Origin: Heyndrickxia coagulans 36D1
GTDB taxonomy: Bacteria > Bacillota > Bacilli > Bacillales > Bacillaceae_C
Reading direction: 5' to 3'
NCBI RefSeq assembly: GCF_000169195.2
Contig: NC_016023.1
Span: 558,001 to 622,000, forward strand
Length of the DNA: 64,000 bases
Under the pieces are notes generated by a model. It worked only from the letters and a program-made list of their open reading frames with translations. It did not search any database and was not told where the DNA came from. The position numbers and the translations under genes are program-made. The stretch's first letter is position 1. Every line of letters begins with the position of its first letter. Below are positions 1 through 8,933 of the stretch, piece by piece.

Positions 1-404
<404 letters not shown>

Positions 405-414
405 TCAATCTTTT

Positions 415-1455
415 TCAACCAAAAATCCATTTTGTATGGGCACGGTATGTTTCACCCGGCTCTAGAATCACAGACGGGTATTCAGGGTGATGGATCGCAT
501 CCGGCACACCCTGCGTCTCAAGGCAGACCGCCAAATAATCTGAAGGCTTGCGGCCGCGGATTTCATATTCGTCATTGCCCATTGTATTGCAAGTATAAAC
601 GACGACGCAAGGCTGGTCGGTTTCCACCGTCAGCACGCGCCCGCTCTCTTCGTCTTTTAAGCGGATCGTTTTTTCCGTTTCCGGCAATAAAAACGCGTGG
701 TCATAGCCGTTTCCGACAAGGACGTTTTGCGGATGATCTGATACCGTGCCGTCTTCGATTTTTCGCCCGTTCCGAAAATCGAACGCGGTGCCGGTGACAT
801 CGAAAGTTTTCCCTGTCGGCAGCGTTTCCTGGCCAAGTTCAAGCACACGGTTACTCGGGATTTGCAATTTGTGCCCGCGTACATCGCGTTTCATATCGCC
901 GCTTAAATTGAAGTATGCATGATTGGTCATGTTGACGATCGTTTTTTTATCCGTATGTGCCTGATAAGACAGCTTCAGTTCTTGTTCATTTGTTAAAAGA
1001 TAGGTCACGGTGGCATCGAGATTTCCGGGATAGCCTTCTTCGCCGTCCGGGCTTATATGCGTAAATTTCACACCAACTGCGCCGTCTTGTTCAATGGGTG
1101 TGCTGTCCCAGATGACGGCGTTAAACCCTTTGAAGCCGCCATGGAGATGGTTGCGGTTTTCATTGGCAGAAAGCTTGTATGTTTTGCCGTCCAGTTCAAA
1201 AGAAGCTCCGGCGATCCTGCCGGCAATACGGCCGATGATAGCGCCGAAATACGGAACACCATGGAGGTAGCCGTCAAGGTTGTCATACCCGAGCACGATA
1301 TTTTCCGGTTTGCCGTTTTTGTCCGGCACGATGATCTTATTGATGATGCAGCCGTATTCAAGCACCGTTACAGATACGCCACAGTCATTTTTCAATTCAT
1401 AAGCATGGACCGGACGCCCTTCCAATTCCCCAAACAATGCCTTTTTGATTTCCAT
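415..1455 (-). CDS. galM: Aldose 1-epimerase (galactose mutarotase)
   Basis: A 346-residue cytosolic enzyme of normal family length that interconverts beta- and alpha-D-galactose, giving the anomer that galactokinase uses. Visible family features are GRIAGRIAG and NRNHLHGG near the N-terminus, TNHAYFNLSGD in the middle (the catalytic histidine region) and LETQGVPDAIHHPEYPSV near the C-terminus (the catalytic glutamate region). It follows galT after an unusually long 312-bp gap that can form hairpins, so its expression may be set separately from galKET. Confidence 0.93.
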   Translation of the reverse strand: MEIKKALFGELEGRPVHAYELKNDCGVSVTVLEYGCIINKIIVPDKNGKPENIVLGYDNLDGYLHGVPYFGAIIGRIAGRIAGASFELDGKTYKLSANENRNHLHGGFKGFNAVIWDSTPIEQDGAVGVKFTHISPDGEEGYPGNLDATVTYLLTNEQELKLSYQAHTDKKTIVNMTNHAYFNLSGDMKRDVRGHKLQIPSNRVLELGQETLPTGKTFDVTGTAFDFRNGRKIEDGTVSDHPQNVLVGNGYDHAFLLPETEKTIRLKDEESGRVLTVETDQPCVVVYTCNTMGNDEYEIRGRKPSDYLAVCLETQGVPDAIHHPEYPSVILEPGETYRAHTKWIFG

Positions 1456-1767
1456 TTTGATCAGCCCTTTTCCGTTAAAGATTGCGGGCCATATAAAACG
1501 GCCCGGTGTACCCGTCTGAGCTAAAAGTTACGGAATGTGATCTGCAGCCCCCTATATGCGTCAAAAGCGTATGCTAAAAATGTTGGAACGCGTTGCCGGC
1601 TCCTGTTCCCCGCGGCCGCGCCAAACGCTTCCGGAATCCGCAGCCGGCCTGAAAGCCACGTAAAAAACCGGCCTGCTGTTTGGTGTGCGCGGTACATTCC
1701 GGAAGGCGTTTAGCAGCCCGCACCCTTTCACCGTGAACATGCGCAAAAAAAGGTTGGAACGGACCGC
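1456..1767 (-). other. Structured galT-galM intercistronic region
   Basis: I see no gene in these 312 bp. The strand transcribed with the operon can fold. GGGCC and GGCCC around 1490-1506 form a short GC hairpin. A longer inverted repeat pairs AAACGCTTCCGGAAT (1623-1637) with ATTCCGGAAGGCGTTT (1696-1711), and a nested GGCC-rich stem lies inside it beside a run of Ts on the minus strand. This could be a partial terminator or an RNA-processing signal that lowers galM-galR relative to galKET. The repeats are seen; the function is inference. Confidence 0.45.
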
Positions 1768-3261
1768 CTACAACTTACGCAAAAAATTCCGGAATGCCTG
1801 TTTTCCTCTTTCGTCCCGTTTAAAGACGCCGGCGTGCTGCAAAACTTGCAAGAAGACTTTGCCCACTTCGTTGCGGACGATGCCTTCCACGTTTTCCGCT
1901 GCCACCGTGCCTTCGTATTTTTTCTTTAAACCGTTTGCCCAGTCAAGATGGTAGGCGGCAATGGCGTTCGGCTGCCCGAGCAAATATTTATCCACTTCGG
2001 CCAGCTCATTTTTCAGCCGCGCCGGCAGAACCGCAAGCCCCATCACTTCAATCAGCCCGATGTTTTCTTTTTTAATATGATGGACCTCAGCGTGCGGGTG
2101 GAAAATGCCAAGCGGATGGGCTTCGCTTGTCCGGTTGTTGCGGAGCACAAGATCGAGTTCAAACCGGCCCACGCGTTTTCTTGCGATCGGTGTAATTGTG
2201 TTATGCGGCGTTCCGTTTGTTTCTGCGAGAATGTCGGCGGAAGGGTCGCTGTACTGTTTCCAGATTTGCAAAATATGATCCGCGGCCTCTGTAAGCCTTG
2301 CTGCCTCTGCACTCCGCAGCCGGATGACCGACATCGGCCATTTGATAACGGCGGCTTCCACATCCGGAAATGCCTTCATTTCAAACTGCCAGTCGTCAGC
2401 CGCTTTTGCCATCGCAAATTCATAACGCCCGCCCTGATAATGGTCGTGCGACAAAATCGAACCGCCGACAATCGGCAGATCGGCATTTGAACCAAGGAAA
2501 TAATGCGGGAACCTCCCGACAAATTCAAGCAATCTTTGAAAAGCCGCTTTGTCGATTTTCATATCACGGTGCGTTTCCGACAGCACGATGCAATGTTCGT
2601 TGTAATATACATACGGTGAATATTGCAAATACCACGGCTCGCCGCCGAGGGTAAGGCGGATAAGCCGGTGGTTCGACCGTGCCGGATGCCCCGTTCTGCC
2701 GGCATATCCCTCGTTTTCCATACAAAGCAGGCATTTCGGGTAATGCCCTTTTTTGGCGTTTTTTTCCCTGGCAATGGACTTCGGGTCTTTTTCCGGTTTT
2801 GAAAGATTGATGGTAATGTCAAGATCGCCGTATTCCGTTGGCGTCTTGTATACAATGTTTTTCGCAATCTGCTTCGTTTGGATATAATTGCTGTGTTTGC
2901 TTAATGCGTAAAAATAATCGGTCGCTTCAGCCGGGCTTTCCGCATATTTTTCCCGGAAAATATAGTTTACCGTTGACGGGCGCGGCGTAAACACATTCAT
3001 GATGTGGCTTGCAAAAATGTCTTTCTCATCCAATACATCCTGAATGATGCCTTTTTCGCACGCGTAACGGACAAGGATGCGGAGGAGATCAGGAATATCC
3101 TGATCCGCCCCGCCTTCTTCCGGTTCATGAAATTCATCCAGATGCAAAAGTGACAGCACCTGGTTTCTCGCATACACCCGGTCTTCTTCCCCGATTAACC
3201 CGGCACGGACAGCCTTGTTTACAAGCTGCTCGACCGTTTCAAAAATGGCCAATGATTTCAC
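1768..3261 (-). CDS. galT: Galactose-1-phosphate uridylyltransferase, Firmicute type
   Basis: A 497-residue cytosolic enzyme that exchanges UDP-glucose and galactose-1-phosphate for UDP-galactose and glucose-1-phosphate, the central Leloir step. The length and features such as PKCLLCMENEGYAGR, GGSILSHDHYQGG and FHPHAEVHHIKKENIGLIEV are those of the long GalT form of Gram-positive bacteria, not the short Escherichia coli type. It starts at GTG (3259-3261), which overlaps the galE stop by four bases (GTGA), so translation of the two is probably coupled. Confidence 0.95.
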   Translation of the reverse strand: MKSLAIFETVEQLVNKAVRAGLIGEEDRVYARNQVLSLLHLDEFHEPEEGGADQDIPDLLRILVRYACEKGIIQDVLDEKDIFASHIMNVFTPRPSTVNYIFREKYAESPAEATDYFYALSKHSNYIQTKQIAKNIVYKTPTEYGDLDITINLSKPEKDPKSIAREKNAKKGHYPKCLLCMENEGYAGRTGHPARSNHRLIRLTLGGEPWYLQYSPYVYYNEHCIVLSETHRDMKIDKAAFQRLLEFVGRFPHYFLGSNADLPIVGGSILSHDHYQGGRYEFAMAKAADDWQFEMKAFPDVEAAVIKWPMSVIRLRSAEAARLTEAADHILQIWKQYSDPSADILAETNGTPHNTITPIARKRVGRFELDLVLRNNRTSEAHPLGIFHPHAEVHHIKKENIGLIEVMGLAVLPARLKNELAEVDKYLLGQPNAIAAYHLDWANGLKKKYEGTVAAENVEGIVRNEVGKVFLQVLQHAGVFKRDERGKQAFRNFLRKL

Positions 3262-4253
3262 CTTCTGTCGTCGTAACCGTTTGGATGGCTTTCATGCCAG
3301 TTCCATGCATCTTTGATAATCTGGCGGATATCCGTTTTTTTCGGATTCCAGCCGAGCACACGCTTTGCCTTGTCGGATGAAGCGATCAGCGTGCTCGGAT
3401 CCCCAGCGCGGCGGTCGCCGATTTTGACGTTAAAGCCCTTGCCGGTCACTTCCCGCACGGTATCCACAATTTCTTTGACAGAAAATCCGTTGCTTGATCC
3501 GAGGTTGAACACATCGCTTGCGCCGCCGTTCTGTAAATATTGAAGCGCAAGAATATGGGCATCAATCAAGTCCTCCACATGGATGTAATCGCGGACGCAT
3601 GTCCCATCTTTTGTATCATAGTCTTCGCCGAAAATGGTGATCGCCTCACGTTTTCCAAGCACCGTTTCCAATACAACCGGGATGAGATGCGTTTCCGGAT
3701 GGTGGTCTTCGCCGATTTCGCCGGTTGATCTTGCGCCGGCTACGTTAAAATAGCGAAGTGCAACGTATTTAATGCCGTACGCTTTTTCACACCATTTCAT
3801 CATTTTTTCCATCGTCAGTTTTGTCTCGCCGTAAGTGTTGGTCGGAACGGTCGGCATTGTCTCTGTAATCGGCACGTGTTCCGGTTCCCCGTATGTTGCA
3901 GCGGTCGAAGAAAACACAATATGCGGCACATGGAATTCTTTCATCATTTCAAGCACAATTTGCGTGCCATATACGTTGTTGTCGAAATATTTCAGCGGCT
4001 GTTCCATCGATTCGCCGACAAGCGAGTTGGCTGCAAAATGAATGATCGCGTCAATTTTTTCTTTCCCGAAAACTTCCTGCATAAAGGCACGGTCGCGAAT
4101 ATCACCTTCGTAAAATTTTGCCTTTGGATGGATTGCGGCGCGGTGGCCGGTTTGCAGATTGTCAATCACCACCACGTCATATTTTTGGTCGATCAGTTGA
4201 TATACGGCATGCGAGCCGATATAACCGGCTCCACCTAAAACTAAAATGCTCAT
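3258..4253 (-). CDS. galE: UDP-glucose 4-epimerase
   Basis: A 331-residue short-chain dehydrogenase-type epimerase that regenerates UDP-glucose from UDP-galactose using bound NAD. The N-terminus has the Rossmann motif GGAGYIGSH. The catalytic residues are visible as [10 protein letters not shown] (serine region) and NTYGETK (YxxxK, about residue 145). Further GalE features are [11 protein letters not shown] and LRYFNVAGA. It overlaps galK upstream and galT downstream by four bases each, so the three genes form a tightly coupled unit. Confidence 0.96.
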   Translation of the reverse strand: MSILVLGGAGYIGSHAVYQLIDQKYDVVVIDNLQTGHRAAIHPKAKFYEGDIRDRAFMQEVFGKEKIDAIIHFAANSLVGESMEQPLKYFDNNVYGTQIVLEMMKEFHVPHIVFSSTAATYGEPEHVPITETMPTVPTNTYGETKLTMEKMMKWCEKAYGIKYVALRYFNVAGARSTGEIGEDHHPETHLIPVVLETVLGKREAITIFGEDYDTKDGTCVRDYIHVEDLIDAHILALQYLQNGGASDVFNLGSSNGFSVKEIVDTVREVTGKGFNVKIGDRRAGDPSTLIASSDKAKRVLGWNPKKTDIRQIIKDAWNWHESHPNGYDDRR

Positions 4254-5431
4254 ACAAGTTCCTCCATTGTCATTTCTTTTGCTCCATCACCGATGCTTGC
4301 GGTGTAGAAGTCCGCCCGGTAGCCGATTTCTTTTTCATAGACGTCCCCGACATTTTTGATGAACGCATCGACTTTGTCATTTTCAACAATTGCGATTGCG
4401 CACCCGCCGAATCCCGCGCCCGTCATTCTCGCCCCGAGCACGCCCTCCTGCTTCCAGGCGGTTTCGGCCAGCGTATCGAGTTCTTTGCCGGTCACTTCAT
4501 AATCATCCCGCAGCGAACGGTGGGAGGCATTGATCAGTTCTCCGAAAGCGGGCAGGTCGCCACGTTTTAATGCGTCAAGTGCTTTTAGCGTGCGCGCATT
4601 TTCGTAAACCGCATGTTTTGCCCGTTTCCTCACAATCTCATTGTCTATGATTTCCTTGTTTTTTTCAAATGCTTCTTCTGTCAAATCGCCGAGCGTTTCG
4701 ATATCGAGTTTCTTTTGCAGCTGTTTCAGTGCCGATTCACATTCCGCACGTCGTTCATTATATTTAGAGTCCGCAAGTTCACGGCGTTTATTCGTGTTCA
4801 TAATCAAAATTTTATGGTGATCCAGCTTGATCGGGGCATATTCGTACGCAAGCGTGGCACAGTCGAGCAAAATGCCCGCGTCTTTTTTGCCCATCCCGAC
4901 TGCGAACTGATCCATGATCCCGCTGTTTACGCCGATAAATTGGTTTTCCGTTTTTTGCCCGAGCTTGACAAGATCGAGCCGTTCCACTTTCAGGTTGAAC
5001 AATTTTTCAAGCATCACGCCGGTTAATAGTTCAATGGAGGCGGAAGAAGACAGGCCGGCCCCATTCGGAATATTGCCGTACACGAGGCAGTCAAAACCCT
5101 GTTCTATTTCATGCCCCGCTTCCTTCAAATACTTCAGCATGCCTTTCGGGTAATTGGCCCAGTCATGTGCTTTGTTGTATGCCAGATCGTCAAGCGTAAA
5201 TTCGATGACGCCTTTTTCTTTAAAATTCAAAGATACAAAGCGAATGTTGCGGTCATCGCGTTTTTTGGCCAAAGCATATGTCCCCATGGTAATCGCGCAC
5301 GGAAACACATGGCCGCCGTTATAGTCGGTATGCTCCCCGATCAGATTAATCCGGCCCGGCGCAAAAAACGCGCGCTCCGCCGCCGTCCCGAAATACTCCT
5401 TAAAAGCCTGAGACAAATTTGGGTTGCTCAT
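4250..5431 (-). CDS. galK: Galactokinase
   Basis: A 393-residue GHMP kinase that phosphorylates galactose at C1 with ATP, the entry step of the Leloir pathway. The N-terminal signature [15 protein letters not shown] binds the sugar. The ATP-binding GHMP motif is [13 protein letters not shown], and the C-terminal glycine motif is [13 protein letters not shown] start at the ATG at 5429-5431 ([10 protein letters not shown]) because a GGGGG ribosome binding site sits just upstream; an in-frame extension of 15 codons lacks one. It is the first gene of the operon, behind a vegetative-type promoter and a cre box. Confidence 0.95.
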   Translation of the reverse strand: MSNPNLSQAFKEYFGTAAERAFFAPGRINLIGEHTDYNGGHVFPCAITMGTYALAKKRDDRNIRFVSLNFKEKGVIEFTLDDLAYNKAHDWANYPKGMLKYLKEAGHEIEQGFDCLVYGNIPNGAGLSSSASIELLTGVMLEKLFNLKVERLDLVKLGQKTENQFIGVNSGIMDQFAVGMGKKDAGILLDCATLAYEYAPIKLDHHKILIMNTNKRRELADSKYNERRAECESALKQLQKKLDIETLGDLTEEAFEKNKEIIDNEIVRKRAKHAVYENARTLKALDALKRGDLPAFGELINASHRSLRDDYEVTGKELDTLAETAWKQEGVLGARMTGAGFGGCAIAIVENDKVDAFIKNVGDVYEKEIGYRADFYTASIGDGAKEMTMEELV

Positions 5432-5470
5432 GTTCGTTCCCCCTAAGTGTAATAGAATAGAATAAAAAGA

Positions 5471-5485
5471 TTGCAAACGTTTTCT
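5471..5485 (-). promoter_or_regulatory. cre box (CcpA site) of the gal operon
   Basis: TTGCAAACGTTTTCT matches the Bacillus cre consensus WTGNAANCGNWNNCW at every position. It lies about 10-25 bp downstream of the expected transcription start, a position where CcpA acts as a roadblock, so glucose repression of galKETMR is likely. A LacI-family GalR could also use such a site. Confidence 0.75.
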
Positions 5486-5493
5486 TCAATTCC

Positions 5494-5522
5494 ATCTTAC
5501 ACGCAGAAGTAAAAAAAGGCAA
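5494..5522 (-). promoter_or_regulatory. gal operon promoter
   Basis: On the minus strand there is a -35 box TTGCCT (5522-5517), a 17-bp spacer and a -10 box TAAGAT (5499-5494), about 65 bp before the galK start codon. This fits a vegetative sigma-A promoter. Confidence 0.65.
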
Positions 5523-5525
5523 CAT

Positions 5526-5536
5526 TTTTACTAAAA
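5526..5536. promoter_or_regulatory. Possible GalR operator
   Basis: TTTTACTAAAA is a near-perfect palindrome just upstream of the gal -35 box, and its left half recurs as TTTTTACT a few bases on. Its place beside the promoter of an operon that encodes a LacI-family repressor makes it a candidate operator. No binding evidence is available. Confidence 0.35.
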
Positions 5537-5566
5537 TTTTTACTGGTAATATTCCATTTCTAAATA

Positions 5567-5789
5567 GGGCTTGCTGAACGAATCCGATTCTGAGTTTGTA
5601 CCAAATTTGTCTGCAAGCTCTGTCGCAAAATATATGTGAGAATGCGTGATTTTGTCTTCTAAATACGTTGAATCGGCTTTCGAGTGCAAGCTTTTCCCTG
5701 GATTTGTTGTAAAATCCTTGCATTTAAATTGTTGCCAAAGCTGTCAGCACTCTTGCCAAATCTAGGAATTTTGCTTATTCAGCAAGCCT
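5567..5789. mobile_element. MITE-like element, copy 1
   Basis: A 223-bp non-coding element with 11-bp perfect terminal inverted repeats (GGCTTGCTGAA / TTCAGCAAGCC). It is flanked on both sides by TAAATA, which looks like a 6-bp target duplication. Related copies lie near 20216, 39178 and 41361, with a half-copy near 52700. Its interior matches the 39178 copy in blocks, for example GTCTTCTA followed by CGAGTGCAA. No transposase lies inside, so it would need one supplied in trans. Confidence 0.7.
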
Positions 5790-5854
5790 TAAATAATACA
5801 GCCTCAGTACAATCATTTACCATTCCAATGCGATCCACTGCTGTAATAACTGAT

Positions 5855-6073
5855 TTAAGATTTTTTCTCTTCTTTTTTTAAATCATCTTTTAAATACTCC
5901 ATATCTTTTATGTACCTTTGGATTGTTTCTTCTATTGCATCTTTTATTACTCGGGGATATCCCTTTTCATCTTCTCGTTTTTGTTCCTTCTTTAGCTCAT
6001 CTATATCTTTAGTAAGCAAAGATATAGCCTTCTTCTTCTCATCTTTACTCATGAATTCATAGATTTTTCTCAT
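5855..6073 (-). CDS. Small charged hypothetical protein
   Basis: A 72-residue protein very rich in lysine, glutamate and aspartate, predicted to be mostly helical and soluble. It has no signal peptide or membrane segment, and I do not recognise a family. A GAGG ribosome binding site precedes the ATG by eight bases. It lies alone between the MITE-like element and the beta-galactosidase stub, in DNA more AT-rich than the gal operon, so it may have arrived separately. Confidence 0.5.
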   Translation of the reverse strand: MRKIYEFMSKDEKKKAISLLTKDIDELKKEQKREDEKGYPRVIKDAIEETIQRYIKDMEYLKDDLKKEEKKS

Positions 6074-6144
6074 AAAAAATACCTCGGCAATAAATTATTT
6101 CTAAATTTTTATTTTTTTATTATAATACGTTTTGATAAGGAGGA

Positions 6145-6303
6145 GGCTTTTGTTATACGCAGCTTTCAGATGTCGAGCAGGAAACAAACGGCCTGCTGTC
6201 TTACACCCGCAAGCCGAAAACCGCCCCGGAAAATATCAGGAAAATCCTTGAAAAATGGCAGGATGAAATTGTACGGGCTTATCCGGCACATCATCGAACG
6301 TAA
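6145..6303 (+). pseudogene. C-terminal remnant of a GH2 beta-galactosidase
   Basis: Read from 6145, this frame gives GFCYTQLSDVEQETNGLL and then SYTRKPKTAPENIRKI, the conserved end of the catalytic domain of glycoside hydrolase family 2 beta-galactosidases and glucuronidases, closing with a natural TAA at 6301. An in-frame stop lies at 6136-6138, and nothing upstream encodes the other several hundred residues. It is therefore a deletion remnant of about 52 codons. It sits beside the Leloir operon, where a lactose hydrolase gene would be expected. Earlier insertion and deletion near the MITE-like element may explain the loss. Confidence 0.75.
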
Positions 6304-6452
6304 GCAAACCATGGAGCGGCAACAGTGCATTTATCAGCAGTTGCCGCTTTTTTAGCAGTAGCGACAAAGCGGACCGAAAAAAGCGGCGGCGCTTTGCTGC
6401 TTTGCGCCCCCCCTTTTTCCCGGCTGCTTAGACCATCGGGTGCTTTTTGATT

Positions 6453-6599
6453 TTACACGCGTGCGCCGAGCTGCATAAGGACGGTATCATCCATCGGCGG
6501 ATTGTGTAATCCCGCATGCACATCACGGTAATAGCGCTGCAGCGGGCTTTTTTGAAAAAGGCTGCGGGCGCCGACTATCCTCATGGCCAGATCCACAAT
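6453..6599 (-). pseudogene. Duplicated C-terminal tail of the acyl-CoA dehydrogenase
   Basis: This stretch encodes 48 residues and a stop that differ from the last 48 residues of the neighbouring dehydrogenase (6641-7777) at only five positions. The match continues into the 3' flank (about 6420-6452 against 6608-6640), so a segment of about 180 bp is present twice in tandem, offset by 188 bp. No start codon or N-terminal part accompanies the copy. It is either a partial tandem duplication or the last trace of a deleted paralogue. Confidence 0.85.
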
Positions 6600-6640
6600 T
6601 CTGTTTTCCCGCTGTTTAGACCATCGGATGCTTTTTGATT

Positions 6641-7777
6641 TTACACACGCGCGCCGAGCTGCATAAGGACGGCATCATCCATCGGCGGGTTGTGGAGCCC
6701 GGCGCGGACATCGCGGTAATAGCGCTGCAGCGGACTTTTTTCGGACAGGCTTCTGGCACCTACGATTCGCATCGCTAAATCAACTGCTTCTATCGCATGA
6801 TTCGTAACCGCCATTTTCGCTGCCCCAAGTTCCGGGCCCATCTCTTTTCTTTGTTCTGCTCCGGCTTCATCCCACATTTTCGCAACCGAATACAGAAAAT
6901 GCCGCGCCTGCATCAATTTCAGCTCGATTTCACCGAATTTCTGGCGGATAGCCGGCAGTTCCGCAATCGGATGGTTCAGGCTGTTCGGCGTATACGATTT
7001 AGCAAAGCGAGCCGCTTCCCGTTTTGCTGCCTCGGCAATGCCTAAATAACAGGCAGGGATATGGAGCAGATAACCGGCCGGCTCCTTCTTTTTCGTCTGG
7101 ATCTCCGCCAGGTTCGCAAGCGGGACTTTGACGTTTTCCAGCACAACATCATGGCTGCCGGTTGCCCTTAAAGCAATGCTGTCCCATGTTTCGACGATGG
7201 AGAGGCCAGCCGTATCCCGCGGAACGACAAAACTGCCAACCGCTTCTTTTTCCGGAATCGTTGCGGTAATGATAAAAAAGTCGAGCACCGGAGACATGGT
7301 GGCAAAAGTTTTTCTCCCGTTTAACACCCATTCGCCGTTCTTTTCCGTTGCCGTTGTTTCCGGCATGCCACCGCGCGTCGGGCTGCCCGTTTGCGCTTCT
7401 GTTGCGCAAGTGTTGATGAGGGCGGCCTCCCCTGCTGCCGCACGGCAAATGCGTTCAAACAATTGCCCGTTCCATGTTCTTGTTTCGGACAAATGCATTA
7501 AAATCCCCATATGCCATCCAATGGAAAGGGCAGTCGACCCGTCCGCAACCGCGATGGCCTCTTGCAGGCGGACAAGCTCATACAGCGAAATGCCGCCCCC
7601 ACCGTAGTTTTGTGGCACAGTCAGCTTTGTATAGCCTGTTTCTTTTAAATCTTGAATATTTTCAAAAGCAAACCGTCCTTCCAAGTCATTGGCAGCCGCC
7701 CTTTCGGAAAACGGGCCGGCAAGCGTTTGAATTAGGTCCAGTTTTTCCTCCAACGTTGAGGCTTTTAAAAAATCCAT
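6641..7777 (-). CDS. Acyl-CoA dehydrogenase family flavoprotein (YdbM-like)
   Basis: A 378-residue member of the acyl-CoA dehydrogenase fold, expected to bind FAD. It shows the helical N-terminal domain, the flavin-contacting beta domain ([14 protein letters not shown], about residue 123, and [10 protein letters not shown]) and the C-terminal helical bundle ending in [22 protein letters not shown]. It most resembles Bacillus YdbM proteins, whose substrate is unknown to me. A GGGAGGAAAGG ribosome binding site precedes the ATG. It stands alone, upstream of the tRNA genes on the opposite strand. A partial copy of its tail follows it. Confidence 0.8.
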   Translation of the reverse strand: MDFLKASTLEEKLDLIQTLAGPFSERAAANDLEGRFAFENIQDLKETGYTKLTVPQNYGGGGISLYELVRLQEAIAVADGSTALSIGWHMGILMHLSETRTWNGQLFERICRAAAGEAALINTCATEAQTGSPTRGGMPETTATEKNGEWVLNGRKTFATMSPVLDFFIITATIPEKEAVGSFVVPRDTAGLSIVETWDSIALRATGSHDVVLENVKVPLANLAEIQTKKKEPAGYLLHIPACYLGIAEAAKREAARFAKSYTPNSLNHPIAELPAIRQKFGEIELKLMQARHFLYSVAKMWDEAGAEQRKEMGPELGAAKMAVTNHAIEAVDLAMRIVGARSLSEKSPLQRYYRDVRAGLHNPPMDDAVLMQLGARV

Positions 7778-7864
7778 ATCCTTTCCTCCCCCGGAAACAT
7801 CTTTTCTCTTATTTTACCGGAAACATGCCGGAAAAACATTACAACACTTTTTTTAAATTTCCTC

Positions 7865-7893
7865 TTGCAATCCGGATTTTATTATAATATAAT
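7865..7893 (+). promoter_or_regulatory. Promoter of the tRNA-Thr/tRNA-Ser unit
   Basis: TTGCAA (7865-7870), a 17-bp spacer and TATAAT (7888-7893) form a strong sigma-A promoter about 25 bp before the first tRNA. Confidence 0.8.
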
Positions 7894-7917
7894 TTACATT
7901 GTCCTGATTGATTCCAT

Positions 7918-7990
7918 GCTGGTGTAGCACAGTTGGTAGTGCACTTCACTCGTAATGAAGGGGTCGGAGGTTCGAGTCCTCTCACCAGCA
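7918..7990 (+). tRNA. tRNA-Thr (anticodon CGU)
   Basis: The 73-nt cloverleaf has acceptor arms GCTGGTG and CACCAGC with discriminator A. The anticodon stem CTTCA/TGAAG encloses the loop CTCGTAA, so the anticodon is CGT (reads ACG, threonine). The T arm contains GGTTCGAGTCC. The 3' CCA is not encoded. It is the first of two tRNAs in one transcript. Confidence 0.95.
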
Positions 7991-8008
7991 TCTTTCTTTT
8001 TTTCATAT

Positions 8009-8099
8009 GGAGAAGTACCCAAGCGGCTGAAGGGGACGCACTCGAAATGCGTTAGGGCGGGTGACCGTCGCGTGGGTTCAAATCCCACCTTCTCCGCCA
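8009..8099 (+). tRNA. tRNA-Ser (anticodon CGA)
   Basis: A class II tRNA with a long variable arm (GGGCGGGTGACCGTCGC region). The acceptor arms are GGAGAAG and CTTCTCC with discriminator G and an encoded CCA at 8097-8099. The anticodon stem ACGCA/TGCGT encloses CTCGAAA, so the anticodon is CGA (reads TCG, serine). It follows tRNA-Thr by 18 bp. Confidence 0.95.
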
Positions 8100-8114
8100 T
8101 ACATAGTGCATATA

Positions 8115-8143
8115 AAAATTCCGGAGAACTCCGGAATTTTTTT
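8115..8143. terminator. Bidirectional terminator between tRNA-Ser and the phosphatase gene
   Basis: A 12-bp stem (AAAATTCCGGAG / CTCCGGAATTTT) with a two-base loop is followed by Ts on the plus strand and preceded by As. It can end both the tRNA transcript and the convergent phosphatase transcript. Confidence 0.85.
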
Positions 8144-8147
8144 GCGT

Positions 8148-8933
8148 TTATGAACCACATGGCAATTCATGCTCCCAATCCCCGTAAACCGGATTCGGGA
8201 ATACGATAAATTTGCGGCCAAATGCATGGCGGAAACGGTCTGCTTCCAGGCTGCGCGCCTTGTTTCCTTTTCCGTCAAATGTCTTAAAAAAGTCACCCAG
8301 ATTATCACCGAACAAGGCAATGATGTCGTGGTCCTTTTCAACAACTTGCCGGCGCGTTTCTTTGCTGCTTGTTCCTGTTTGCAACAGCACATGGGAACGG
8401 ACGGCCTGCGGGATCCCTTCTTTTTTCAAGTTGCGAAGGGTGGCATCCATATATTTTTCGTCCCGGTTTGAAATGTAATAAATATCGATTCCTTTTTTAT
8501 CGGCATATTTTAAAAAGGAAAGTGCCCCCGGGAGCGGTTTTGCTTTTGCTTTTTTCACCCATGTCCCCCAGCCGCTGCCAAACGAAATGCCTTTTTCTGC
8601 CATATAAGATAAGTAGGGTCCGTTATCCAGCACCGTTTCATCGAGATCCAGCACGATGGCCCGCTTCTTTTTTACTTTAGTTTTCAGGCTCTCCTTAATA
8701 CGCTGTTTTCCGATATTGTATCCTTGATAATAGAGCGCTCTTGCTTCCCCGGATGTCCGGTACCAGGCAACCCCCATTTTGGTCTGTTCCGCTTTTTGCT
8801 TTGCCGTGCAGCCCGTAACCGGAACCGTCTTCATGACGGCAGCTTCCCGGTTTTGTTTGCCGCCTTCAGCAGAGCACCCCGCATTTCCAAGCACCAGCGC
8901 AAAGACAATTAGCAACCCTGCAAAATAGTTCAT
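8148..8933 (-). CDS. 5'-nucleotidase/acid phosphatase, lipoprotein e(P4) family
   Basis: A 261-residue secreted lipoprotein. The N-terminus is a lipoprotein signal with a lipobox-like LGNAGC, putting the lipidated cysteine near residue 20 and the enzyme on the outer face of the membrane. The catalytic HAD motif DLDETVLDN (about residue 97) and the later ALFGDNLGDF identify the class C acid phosphatase/e(P4) group, which dephosphorylates nucleotides and other phosphomonoesters so the cell can take up the products. It stands alone and shares a terminator with the convergent tRNA unit. Confidence 0.88.
   Translation of the reverse strand: MNYFAGLLIVFALVLGNAGCSAEGGKQNREAAVMKTVPVTGCTAKQKAEQTKMGVAWYRTSGEARALYYQGYNIGKQRIKESLKTKVKKKRAIVLDLDETVLDNGPYLSYMAEKGISFGSGWGTWVKKAKAKPLPGALSFLKYADKKGIDIYYISNRDEKYMDATLRNLKKEGIPQAVRSHVLLQTGTSSKETRRQVVEKDHDIIALFGDNLGDFFKTFDGKGNKARSLEADRFRHAFGRKFIVFPNPVYGDWEHELPCGS

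Noticed and set aside
432-797. Plus-strand frames opposite galM and the other gal genes.
   Set aside because: They are antisense to certain genes, with low-complexity composition and no ribosome binding sites.
6170-6355. A 61-residue frame over the beta-galactosidase remnant.
   Set aside because: It is out of frame with the GH2 sequence, which explains this DNA better, and has no ribosome binding site.
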